Positions 8,171-16,044 of a stretch of DNA of 28,310 nucleotides are shown here, piece by piece (the stretch's first letter is position 1; every line of letters begins with the position of its first letter). The notes under the pieces were generated by a model. It was not told the DNA's origin and made no database searches. It saw only the letters and a list, made by a program, of their open reading frames with translations. This DNA comes from JBBQUP01 sp038212305. GTDB lineage: Bacteria > Bacteroidota > Bacteroidia > Bacteroidales > Marinilabiliaceae. Location of the stretch: NCBI GenBank assembly GCA_038212305.1, contig JBBQUP010000039.1, positions 1-28,310 on the forward strand. Direction: 5' to 3'. A program made the translations under genes and the position numbers.

Positions 8171-9622
8171 ATGAATATCAATTTCAACAAATTATCGTAC
8201 CGGATTGGTTCAATAATAATAATCACCGAAATAATTGCACTTTTTGGTTTGGGATTGTTTTACATTCAACGATTCAGCAATGAAATTGAGGCGCGTATTG
8301 AGAATCAAATACAAACACCAGGTCAATTAATGGCTAAGGAAGTTTTGAAATACGAATCGGCCGAAAACAGATCAACACTTCAAAGCATTGTAGGCGACAG
8401 CATTGAGCAATGTTTTGCAATTGGCGCAAACGGAAAAATTTACTATTCGTTAAATGCTCAATATCGCGATAAATCAATAAAAGATATTGCAAATATAGGT
8501 TCATATAAAGAATTTACAGTAGAAATAGAAAAACCAGTTTTTAAAAAAAATACGATAGAAGGTAAATTATTCTACGAAAGTATTGTACCTATTCGCTTTA
8601 GCGATGGAAAATTTATTGGCTTCCTATATATTAGTGCCCATTCAAATAATATATCAAAACAAAAAACAACCATAATTTTATTGTTTGTTTTTGGATCACT
8701 TGCATGTGTATTATTAACTTCAATAGTTATTATTTACTTGTTTAACCGAGGAATTACATCAAAAATTCAGGTCGTGCTCGATAAATTGACCCACTTGAGC
8801 CAAGGTCAGTTGGAAGTGAACACCCAAGAACGTTATTCGAATGATGAAATTGGCGATTTACAGCGCAAAATTGATGATGTAAGTACCAAGCTAATAGAAA
8901 TACTCGAAAACATAACTCAAGGCGCCCAAAAAGTTACTGAAACGAGTGGACGCATGCGCGATATTTCGGTAAAAGTAGCTACTGGAGCAAATTTACAAGC
9001 ATCATCGGCCGAAGAAATATCATCGACCATGGAAGAAATAGCTGGTACAATTGATCAAAATGCCGAAAATGCTGGCAAAACAGAGAAGATTTCATTTTCA
9101 GCTTCTGATGGTATTGGTAAATTAACCACTGAAATGGAATTAAGTCTTCAGTATACCAAGCAAATAACCGAAAAAATAACCATTATCAATGATATTGCTT
9201 TTCAAACCAATTTGTTGGCATTAAATGCGGCAGTTGAAGCAGCTCGTGCAGGAGAGCATGGTAGAGGATTCTCGGTTGTAGCTTCTGAGGTTAGAAAATT
9301 AGCCGAGAAAAGCCGTAATGCTGCAGACCAAATTATTAATTTGGCTAGTACTTGTTTGAATATTTCAGAAAAAGCACATTCAATGATGCTGCATCTTACT
9401 CCCGAAATTAAGAATACAACATCAATGATTAAAGAAATATCGGCATCAAGTATTGAACAAAAAAATGGGGTAGCACAAATAAACAATGCCATTAATGAGC
9501 TAACAACCATTATTCAACAAAACAGTATATTGGCCGATAATATGACTAATACTGCTGTTGAGGTCGAAAATGAATCGAAAATCCTTAAGGAAGACATCCA
9601 GTTTTTTCAAATAAAGAGTTAA
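8171..9622 (+). CDS. Methyl-accepting chemotaxis protein with small periplasmic sensor
   Basis: A 483-residue receptor. Membrane helix one covers about residues 12-31. A periplasmic domain of about 130 residues (34-165) resembles a single Cache/PAS-like sensor. Helix two is at about 166-190, HAMP at about 191-245, and a coiled-coil signalling domain fills the rest. The highly conserved hairpin tip (FQTNLLALNAAVEAARAGE, then GRGFSVVASEVRKLAEKS) lies near residues 342-385 and is intact, so it should couple to CheA/CheW. No C-terminal CheR-tethering pentapeptide is seen. It is separated from the solute-binding protein gene by three bases, so the two are almost certainly co-translated. No other che genes are in the window. 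The pair lies inside the guaA/hflK duplication and is probably an acquired unit. Confidence 0.92.
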   Translation: MNINFNKLSYRIGSIIIITEIIALFGLGLFYIQRFSNEIEARIENQIQTPGQLMAKEVLKYESAENRSTLQSIVGDSIEQCFAIGANGKIYYSLNAQYRDKSIKDIANIGSYKEFTVEIEKPVFKKNTIEGKLFYESIVPIRFSDGKFIGFLYISAHSNNISKQKTTIILLFVFGSLACVLLTSIVIIYLFNRGITSKIQVVLDKLTHLSQGQLEVNTQERYSNDEIGDLQRKIDDVSTKLIEILENITQGAQKVTETSGRMRDISVKVATGANLQASSAEEISSTMEEIAGTIDQNAENAGKTEKISFSASDGIGKLTTEMELSLQYTKQITEKITIINDIAFQTNLLALNAAVEAARAGEHGRGFSVVASEVRKLAEKSRNAADQIINLASTCLNISEKAHSMMLHLTPEIKNTTSMIKEISASSIEQKNGVAQINNAINELTTIIQQNSILADNMTNTAVEVENESKILKEDIQFFQIKS

Positions 9623-9894
9623 TTTTCAAGGTCGCATATTCAATAGTTCAGTCAATATGTATTTTTAGACTTGTGTTCGACTGAGCTCACACCAAAGTCT
9701 ATAAACGACAATTAGCTGATTGTTGGTCATTTATTTCGCACAGAGCGTAGTGCAGGTTACTGCTGACAATCAAGTGTTTATGTAAGTTTACCGAACTATT
9801 AAAAACACCATGTACAGCATGAGTAATACCCCCAAACTATAAAAAACTTCTCAACTTGACGACTATGGCGGGATGCTACGCCAAACCTTTGTTA
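9623..9894. other. Spacer between the chemoreceptor gene and the guaA remnant
   Basis: About 270 bases with no credible coding frame and no strong terminator. It includes short self-complementary bits such as GGCG...CGCC near 9868-9883. No transposase, integrase or origin-like feature is recognised. If the region entered as a circle, the non-homologous joint should lie here or in the short stretch 6713-6758. Confidence 0.5.
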
Positions 9895-10019
9895 TCATCG
9901 AATTGAGTCAACTTGTTGAATGGTTGAATCTCCCAATACCCAAAAATTTCTCACATTCTACGGGCAATCAACTGTGTGTATTGCGATCCAAAATCTAAAA
10001 TGATAATTTTCTCCTGCAT
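9895..10019 (-). pseudogene. guaA 5' remnant (first ~41 codons)
   Basis: On the minus strand it starts with the same ATG and first 21 codons as guaA (MQEKIIILDFGSQYTQ...). It then diverges: codon 22 is Met and codon 23 has become TGA (9951-9953). Beyond the stop, homology to guaA continues in a degraded form to about 9895 and then ends. The upstream spacer, including the TATATTTG promoter box, is preserved, so transcription toward the chemoreceptor 3' end is possible. No GMP synthase activity can be encoded. Confidence 0.88.
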
Positions 10020-10052
10020 CCTCTTGATAAATAAAACTTTAAAAATTTTGCG

Positions 10053-10060
10053 CAAATATA
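10053..10060 (-). promoter_or_regulatory. Duplicate of the guaA -7 box, now orphaned
   Basis: The minus strand reads TATATTTG, identical in sequence and spacing (33 bases before the remnant ATG at 10019) to the box in front of intact guaA. If active, it would drive a short message ending in or antisense to the chemoreceptor gene. Confidence 0.35.
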
Positions 10061-10165
10061 GTGATGAATTTAATGGCGATAGGTTGAAATATAAGCAAGT
10101 CGGTTTCAATCATGCATTTTTTCTTAATTCCGAATAATCACTGAGATGATGAATAACAATTAGAA

Positions 10166-10197
10166 TTTGTGAGTCCTAAGGATTAAAGCTATATTTA
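10166..10197 (+). promoter_or_regulatory. hflK-hflC promoter
   Basis: TTTG at 10166-10169 and TATATTTA at 10190-10197 are separated by 20 bases, close to the Bacteroidota consensus TTTG-N19..21-TAnnTTTG, 33 bases before the ATG. In the decayed copy at the left repeat the corresponding elements read ATTG and TATATTCG, so both boxes differ there. Confidence 0.55.
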
Positions 10198-10230
10198 CAG
10201 AATACAGTTTCTAAATCAAACATTTTAAGA

Positions 10231-11214
10231 ATGATAAACAATCAATTTCAAGGATTTCAGATGGATGAAATGGCTCAAAAAGTGATTAAAAAAATTAAAA
10301 CAATTGTGATTGTTTTAATCCTTATCATCCTAGCCTTTAGTTCATTTTTTCAGATTGAACCTGAAGAGCTAGGTGTGATTACTCAAATGGGAAAATTTTC
10401 ACGAATTGTTGAGCCAGGCTTAAATTTCAAACTCCCATTGGTTGAAACATTATACAAAATCCCTGTTGAACGCCAACAAAAGCAAGAATTTGGATTTCGT
10501 ACAACCAGTGCTGGCATTAAATCAACGTTCTCGAAAGAAGGAACAAAAGACGAATCACTCATGTTAACTGGCGACTTAAATTTGGCCGATGTAGAATGGG
10601 TTGTGCAATATCGCATCAATGATCCTTATAATTTCTTATTTAAAGTAAGAAATCCCGAAACCAGCTTGCGCGATATTTCTGAAGCAGCCATGCGTCAGGT
10701 TGTTGGTGATAGAACAGTTAATGAAGTTTTAACAATTGGTAGAACCGAAGTAGCAACCAAAGCGCAAGAACTTATACAAGCACTTTGTACTGAGTATTCA
10801 TTAGGGCTTAAAGTTGATCAGGTTGTATTGCAAGATGTGAATCCACCCGATCAGGTAAAAGCAGCATTTAATGCAGTTAATGAAGCTCAACAAGAAAAGG
10901 AGACTCTTATCAACCAAGCTAAATCGGAATACAATAAGGTTATCCCCAAAGCGAGCGGTCAAGCAGAGGAAACCATTCAAAAAGCCGAAGGATATGCCTT
11001 GGAGCGTGTGAACAATGCTCAAGGGGAAGTGGCACGTTTTAATGATCTTTACAAAGAGTATATAAAAGCACCCGAAGTCACTAAAAAACGGATTTATTTG
11101 GAAACAATGAGCAAGGTAATTCCTCAATTGGGACAAAAAATTATTACCGATAAAAACGGCAATAACGTACTACCCTTACTTCAAATGCAACTCAACAAAA
11201 AAGACAAAGAATAA
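10231..11214 (+). CDS. hflK: HflK, SPFH/band 7 subunit of the HflKC membrane complex
   Basis: A 327-residue protein anchored by one N-terminal helix (about residues 22-40, Ile/Leu/Val-rich). The SPFH domain begins at about residue 45 (EELGVITQMGKF) and is followed by a long charged coiled coil rich in Ala, Glu and Gln. HflK and HflC assemble into a cage around the FtsH protease in the inner membrane and modulate degradation of membrane proteins. It lacks the glycine-rich N-terminal tail of the longer E. coli protein. The stop overlaps the hflC start by one base (TAATG), implying translational coupling. A decayed copy of its first third lies 3.8 kb upstream. Confidence 0.92.
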   Translation: MINNQFQGFQMDEMAQKVIKKIKTIVIVLILIILAFSSFFQIEPEELGVITQMGKFSRIVEPGLNFKLPLVETLYKIPVERQQKQEFGFRTTSAGIKSTFSKEGTKDESLMLTGDLNLADVEWVVQYRINDPYNFLFKVRNPETSLRDISEAAMRQVVGDRTVNEVLTIGRTEVATKAQELIQALCTEYSLGLKVDQVVLQDVNPPDQVKAAFNAVNEAQQEKETLINQAKSEYNKVIPKASGQAEETIQKAEGYALERVNNAQGEVARFNDLYKEYIKAPEVTKKRIYLETMSKVIPQLGQKIITDKNGNNVLPLLQMQLNKKDKE

Positions 11215-12158
11215 TGAAAAATAAAAAAATAATTGCTTCCATTATAGCTGTATTGATTCTTGGAATTGTTTTAACTCAAAGTATATTTATTGTAAGCGAA
11301 TCCGAACAAGTAGTTATAACCCAACTTGGGAAGCCTGTTGGTAAAGCCGTAATTGATGCTGGAGTTCATTACAAAGTACCTTTTATTCAAACAGCGAATT
11401 ATTTCGATAAACGATTTTTAGAGTGGGACGGCGATCCAAATCAGATTCCAACAAAAGATAAAAAGTTTATTCATGTTGATGCGTATGCACGTTGGCAAAT
11501 AACCGATCCTTTACAGTTTTACAAACGATTAACAAATGAACGCGGTGCGCAATCGCGATTAGATGATATTTTGGATGGTGAAACACGCGATTACATTGCC
11601 AATCATAACATTGAAGAAACAGTAAGAACGAGCAACAGAACACCCGTTTCAGCCGAAAACATCTCTGATTCGGTTGAAGATTCATTGATTCAAATTACTG
11701 TTGGTCGAGAAAAAATTCAGCAAATGATTCTTGCATCAGCGAATAAAAGAGCCTCTGACTTGGGTATTGTCATCCTCGATTTTCGAATTAAACGCCTTAA
11801 TTACGTTGAAGAGGTTCAAGATCAAGTATATAAACGCATGACGAGTGAGCGTTTTAGAATTGCTGATAAATTTCGTTCAGAAGGCCAAGGTGAAGCATCT
11901 AAAATTAATGGAGAAAAAGAGCGTGAACTTAAATCAATTCAATCAGAAGCTTTTAAACAAGCAGAAGAAATCAAAGGTATAGCTGATGCTAAGGCTGCAG
12001 CCATTTATGCGAGTGCTTATAATAAATCGACGGCTTCGCGAAATCTATATTCATTTTTAAAGTCGATGGAATCGTTCGAAAAAACTTTCGACAAGGAAAC
12101 ATCCATTATCTTAACAACCGATAGTGAGTTTTACAAATATTTAAGAAGCATGGATTAA
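11214..12158 (+). CDS. hflC: HflC, SPFH/band 7 partner of HflK
   Basis: A 314-residue protein with an N-terminal membrane helix (about residues 5-25), a band 7 domain starting at SESEQVVITQLGKPVG, and the RFLEWDGDPNQIPTKDKK region that distinguishes HflC from HflK. A C-terminal coiled coil includes the RFRIADKFRSEGQGEA segment typical of HflC. It forms alternating cages with HflK in the inner membrane and regulates FtsH. It is the second gene of a two-gene operon with a strong terminator immediately downstream. Confidence 0.92.
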   Translation: MKNKKIIASIIAVLILGIVLTQSIFIVSESEQVVITQLGKPVGKAVIDAGVHYKVPFIQTANYFDKRFLEWDGDPNQIPTKDKKFIHVDAYARWQITDPLQFYKRLTNERGAQSRLDDILDGETRDYIANHNIEETVRTSNRTPVSAENISDSVEDSLIQITVGREKIQQMILASANKRASDLGIVILDFRIKRLNYVEEVQDQVYKRMTSERFRIADKFRSEGQGEASKINGEKERELKSIQSEAFKQAEEIKGIADAKAAAIYASAYNKSTASRNLYSFLKSMESFEKTFDKETSIILTTDSEFYKYLRSMD

Positions 12159-12190
12159 GCATTTTGATTTCAAATTTATTTCGAACATAC

Positions 12191-12224
12191 AACCCCAACC
12201 TAAATTAAGGTGGGGTTTTTTTTA
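12191..12224 (+). terminator. Rho-independent terminator of hflKC
   Basis: The stem AACCCCAACCT / AGGTGGGGTT, with a single bulged base and a short AT loop, is followed by eight T residues. It lies 32 bases after the hflC stop. Confidence 0.85.
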
Positions 12225-12343
12225 TTTGGCCTTGCCTAACGCCCATTAACCTTAAAATATCAAGCATGGAGAGAGCATCTGATTTACAATATAACACCGT
12301 TATTGAGTCAAAATGACAAACCGTATAGGTGTATGTCAACTCA

Positions 12344-13267
12344 TCAAACCTTTCTCTCAACCTCGAAGCTGACTCCTTCCAAAGCTAATTCGGTATTCGA
12401 AAACTCTTCTCTAGCTTCATTTAAGTATAAATTCAAATCTTGATGACGAGATGAGTAGTGACCTATTATCAGCTGATTTGCTTTAACATCTTTTGCCACT
12501 TGCGCTGCTTGTTTTGCCGTTGAATGAAACGTTTTTATTGCCAAATTCATTTCGGACTCTAAGAATGTAGCTTCATGATAAAGTAAATCAACATTTTGAA
12601 TAAAAGATGCCAAATTACTCATATATCGAGTATCACTGCAATACGCGAACGATCGAGGCTTGGGCTGATCATGAATAAGCGCATTATTAGGCACAATGGT
12701 ATCATCGTCCAATTTTAAGTCGGCACCTTTTTTTATTTTTACAATTTCAGCAATTGAAAGTTTGTACAACTTAATGCATTCCTTTTTTATATTTGGTTCA
12801 GAGGGCTTTTCAACAAATAAAAAACCAAACGTTTCAATGCGATGTTCAAGCGGAAAACTTTGAACCATCACCTTATCATCTTCAAAAAGAGTTGTTAATT
12901 CTTTTCCTTTTATCATATTAAAACAAACCTGGAAAGGTAACTTATCACAAAAAAACTTCAACCAAGGTGTAAGCAATTGTTCAAATGGTTTTGGAGCATG
13001 AATTGTAAGAGGTAGCTTTCGACCAAGAAGTCCCAGTGTTGAAATTAAACCAATTAATCCAAAACAATGATCGCCATGCAAATGCGAAATAAAAGCGTGA
13101 TGAATGCGAGTTAGTTTAACATGATTCCGTCTTAATTGCATCTGCGTTCCCTCGCCACAATCTATTAAAAAAAACCGCTCAGACACATTAAGTATCTGAG
13201 CGGAAGGATATCTATCCGATGTTGGTAAAGCCGAATTACTACCTAAGATAGTAAGTGAAAAGCTCAT
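12344..13267 (-). CDS. rnz: Ribonuclease Z
   Basis: A 307-residue metallo-beta-lactamase-fold nuclease that removes the 3' trailer from tRNA precursors. The zinc motif HLHGDH is complete (His62, His64, Asp66, His67). LGSNSALPT near the N-terminus, the FLIDCGEGTQMQLRR stretch, YCSDTRY, EATF and the final GHYSSRH motif are also present, as in single-length (short form) RNase Z. The start codon overlaps the stop of the STAS gene by one base (TAATG), so its translation is probably coupled to that gene. Last gene of a leftward S1-STAS-rnz run. Confidence 0.94.
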   Translation of the reverse strand: MSFSLTILGSNSALPTSDRYPSAQILNVSERFFLIDCGEGTQMQLRRNHVKLTRIHHAFISHLHGDHCFGLIGLISTLGLLGRKLPLTIHAPKPFEQLLTPWLKFFCDKLPFQVCFNMIKGKELTTLFEDDKVMVQSFPLEHRIETFGFLFVEKPSEPNIKKECIKLYKLSIAEIVKIKKGADLKLDDDTIVPNNALIHDQPKPRSFAYCSDTRYMSNLASFIQNVDLLYHEATFLESEMNLAIKTFHSTAKQAAQVAKDVKANQLIIGHYSSRHQDLNLYLNEAREEFSNTELALEGVSFEVERKV

Positions 13268-13623
13268 TATTTTCTTTCTAAACCTTTACGCATCATTTCA
13301 ATACCATCGGTTACATTGGGAGCAATAGTTAAAACAGTATCTAATTGCGATACCGATATTAATCGCTCCACTGCTGGTTGCAATGCTGAAAGGACAAAAA
13401 CGCCATCTGCATTTTTGCATAAACGATTGGCTACTAAAATCGCACTTAGACCAGACGAGTCGCAATAATTGCTTTTACTCAAGTCCAGCAAAATGTTTTT
13501 CTCGCCATTTCCTGAAAGCAATACCAATTCCGATTTTAATGTTGGAGCAATATGCGTATCAAGTTTTTCACGTAACACTTGAACCAGTGTAAAACCGTCT
13601 AGTTTATCAATTTTAAAGTCCAT
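13267..13623 (-). CDS. STAS-domain anti-sigma factor antagonist-like protein
   Basis: A 118-residue single STAS domain of the SpoIIAA/RsbV type. The conserved DSSGL motif places the possible phosphorylation serine at residue 56 or 57. Such proteins bind anti-sigma or other partner proteins when unphosphorylated and are released by a serine kinase (partner switching). I start at the ATG at 13623 (MDFKIDKLDG). The frame stays open for 25 further codons that overlap the end of the S1 gene, but that lysine-rich extension is not part of a STAS domain. It lies 19 bases after S1 and overlaps rnz, so it is likely expressed constitutively with the translation machinery. Its kinase and target are not adjacent. 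Confidence 0.85.
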   Translation of the reverse strand: MDFKIDKLDGFTLVQVLREKLDTHIAPTLKSELVLLSGNGEKNILLDLSKSNYCDSSGLSAILVANRLCKNADGVFVLSALQPAVERLISVSQLDTVLTIAPNVTDGIEMMRKGLERK

Positions 13624-13642
13624 TATGCAAAATATTTTATGA

Positions 13643-15526
13643 CTATTCGTTTTCTTTTTCGCCTTTTTCGTTGGCTTCCATTTTATCTTTAAGAGCAACT
13701 AAGTCGCTAATATCACCAAAAGTGGTTTTCTCAACGTTTTCTTTGGTTTTCTTAACAGCTTTTTTAGCAGCTGGTGCCTCTTTAGTTGCTGAAGAACTTG
13801 CAGCTTTAGTCTGCGCTTTTTTCTCAACAACTTCTTCTGGTTTCGCTAAATCTTCGAACACTCGAGAGTGAGACAAAATAATGCGTTTTGCAGCTTTATT
13901 AAACTCAATAACTTTAAACTCAAGTTTTTCTTCAACTTTTGATTGGCTACCATCTTCTTTCACTAGGTGACGAGGAGTTGCAAAACCTTCAACACCATAT
14001 GGTAATGCAATTACAGCGCCTTTATCGAATAACTCAACAATGGTTCCTTCATGCACTGAATCAACAGCAAAAATAGTTTCAAACACATCCCATGGATTCT
14101 CTTCTAACTGCTTGTGCCCTAGGCTCAAACGACGGTTGTCTTTGTCAATTTCAAGGACAACAACATCAATTTGCTCACCAATTGCAGTAAATTCAGCAGG
14201 ATGTTTCACTTTCTTAGTCCAAGATAAGTCAGAAATATGAATTAAACCATCAATTCCTTCTTCAATTTCAACAAAAACACCAAAATTAGTAAAATTGCGA
14301 ACTGTAGCTTTGTGGTTGCTTCCAACTGAATAGCGATTTTCGATATTTCCCCACGGATCTTGTTTCATTTGCTTAATGCCTAAAGACATTTTGCGCTCAT
14401 CACGATCCAAAGTTAAAATAACTGCTTCGATCTCATCACCTACTTTTAAGAAATCTTGCGCACTGCGTAAATGCTGCGACCAAGACATTTCTGAAACGTG
14501 AATTAATCCTTCAACACCTGGAGCAATTTCAACAAATGCACCATAATCAGCCATCACAACAACTTTTCCTTTAAGGTTATCACCTACTTTTAAGTCAGTG
14601 CTAAGTGCATCCCATGGATGAGCAGTTAATTGTTTTAATCCAAGAGCAATTCGTTTTTTCTCATCATCAAAATCAAGGATAACCACATTCAATTTCTGAT
14701 CTAATTGAACAATTTCCTCTGGATGAGTTACGCGACCCCATGAAAGATCGGTAATGTGAATTAGTCCATCAACACCACCTAAATCAATGAATACGCCGTA
14801 CGAGGTAATATTTTTAACAGTTCCTTCAAGAACTTGTCCTTTTTCTAGTTTAGAGATAATGTCTTTTTTCTGTTGTTCCAATTCAGCTTCGATAAGTGCT
14901 TTGTGAGAAACAACAACGTTTTTGAACTCCGGGTTAATTTTAACCACTTTGAATTCCATTGTTTTTCCAACATACATATCGTAGTCGCGAATAGGCTTAA
15001 CGTCAATTTGACTACCTGGTAAAAATGCTTCAATGCCAAATACATCTACAATCATACCACCTTTAGTGCGGCATTTGATGTATCCTTTAATAACTTCATC
15101 GCGATCAAGTGCTTCATTTACACGATCCCATGAACGTAATGCACGAGCTTTTTTATGTGAAAGAACCAACTGACCTTTTTTGTCTTCTTGGCTTTCAACA
15201 TAAACTTCAACTTTATCACCAATTTTTAAGTCTGGATCATAGCGAAACTCATTGCGACTAACAATACCATCTGACTTAAACCCAATGTTGATAACAACTT
15301 CGCGTTTGTTTAATGCAATTACAGTACCGTCAATTACTTCTTTTTCAGAAATTGTAGACAGTGTTTTGTCGTACATTTCCAATAATTCTTCTTTCGTTGC
15401 TGTTACACCTGCAACATCATCACGCTCAAAACTATCCCAATCAAAATCTGAAATAGGAGCTACATTTCCTTTTTTTGATGACAAACCAGCCTTGCTGCTT
15501 TGTACTACTTCGTTGTTCTCTTCCAT
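13643..15526 (-). CDS. rpsA: 30S ribosomal protein S1
   Basis: A 627-residue RNA-binding protein with six S1 (OB-fold) repeats, at roughly residues 57-130, 143-207, 229-300, 314-385, 400-470 and 487-555. Repeats three to five carry the canonical YGVFIDLGGVDGLIH / SDLSW type sequence and the later N..RRLSLGHKQL pattern; repeats one, two and six are more diverged, as usual for S1. An acidic N-terminus and a Lys/Ala-rich tail of about 70 residues flank the repeats. S1 helps the ribosome capture mRNA, which matters in Bacteroidota, where Shine-Dalgarno sequences are weak. First gene of the S1-STAS-rnz run. Confidence 0.95.
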   Translation of the reverse strand: MEENNEVVQSSKAGLSSKKGNVAPISDFDWDSFERDDVAGVTATKEELLEMYDKTLSTISEKEVIDGTVIALNKREVVINIGFKSDGIVSRNEFRYDPDLKIGDKVEVYVESQEDKKGQLVLSHKKARALRSWDRVNEALDRDEVIKGYIKCRTKGGMIVDVFGIEAFLPGSQIDVKPIRDYDMYVGKTMEFKVVKINPEFKNVVVSHKALIEAELEQQKKDIISKLEKGQVLEGTVKNITSYGVFIDLGGVDGLIHITDLSWGRVTHPEEIVQLDQKLNVVILDFDDEKKRIALGLKQLTAHPWDALSTDLKVGDNLKGKVVVMADYGAFVEIAPGVEGLIHVSEMSWSQHLRSAQDFLKVGDEIEAVILTLDRDERKMSLGIKQMKQDPWGNIENRYSVGSNHKATVRNFTNFGVFVEIEEGIDGLIHISDLSWTKKVKHPAEFTAIGEQIDVVVLEIDKDNRRLSLGHKQLEENPWDVFETIFAVDSVHEGTIVELFDKGAVIALPYGVEGFATPRHLVKEDGSQSKVEEKLEFKVIEFNKAAKRIILSHSRVFEDLAKPEEVVEKKAQTKAASSSATKEAPAAKKAVKKTKENVEKTTFGDISDLVALKDKMEANEKGEKENE

Positions 15527-16044
15527 TAATGAATTAAAATCCTAACTAATTGGTTAAACATTATTTTGGTAAAATCGGTGCAAAAATATTAACTTTTTTC
15601 CATATTCCAGTTACCAATCAAGAATTAATTCATGCTTTCCCTATAAATAGTGCCTACATAAAGTTAAATAAATTTAACTTTTATATAATTAAATGTCAAT
15701 TACTACAGAAATACGACACGCTAGTTTTTTAAATATGCAGTGAAAGTATTTACTCTTTAGACTTTAATTCTACTATGCAATTTCCTATTTTTTTAATTTA
15801 TCGTTACATTCAATTCCACATAAAAATACACCATCAGCAATTTAAATAATCAAATTCATCAAATTATTTAGCTAGTAGTAAATAAAATTCTTTGCGCTAT
15901 ACATTTTTTTTTACTTTTGGGATATTCATGACTTAATAACTGTAAAACTTAAGCATGTAAAATTTAAATTTAAGTTTTTTTTGCAAAATAACATCCTTCG
16001 TTGAATAATATTTAGTACTAAAAATATTCAAAAACTAAAATAAG
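15527..16044. other. Divergent AT-rich spacer between rpsA and ugd
   Basis: About 520 bases of very AT-rich sequence with no credible coding frame. It should hold the two divergent promoters. For rpsA, the minus strand has TATTTTTG (15581-15588), a TAnnTTTG match about 55 bases before the ATG. For ugd, TTTG at 15980-15983 is followed 22 bases later by TAATATTTAG (16006-16015), an imperfect match. Nothing else is recognised. Confidence 0.6.
15581..15588 (-). promoter_or_regulatory. -7 box of the rpsA promoter
   Basis: The minus strand reads TATTTTTG, an exact TAnnTTTG match, leaving a leader of roughly 50 bases before the S1 ATG. A possible -33 TTG lies a little further upstream than ideal (about 25 bases). 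Confidence 0.4.

Larger units (their letters stand above)
9895..10618 (+). repeat. Right copy of the duplicated guaA-hflK junction
   Basis: The direct repeat partner of 6096-6712. Here the hflK side is intact and the guaA side is truncated. The longer length compared with the left copy comes mainly from the 93-base and 12-base deletions in the left hflK remnant. The copies differ at many positions, so the duplication is not recent or was formed from a diverged donor. Confidence 0.85.

Noticed and set aside
6713..9894. Insertion sequence or phage as cause of the insert
   Set aside because: No transposase, integrase or terminal inverted repeats; the flanks are duplicated host gene ends of several hundred bases, far longer than a target-site duplication.
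13624..13698. A 25-codon extension of the STAS protein
   Set aside because: It overlaps the S1 coding end, is lysine-rich and has no counterpart in STAS domains; the ATG at 13623 fits.
15252..15545. Plus-strand frame of 97 codons over the start of rpsA
   Set aside because: Antisense to conserved S1 sequence, with low-complexity Ser/Thr composition typical of shadow frames.
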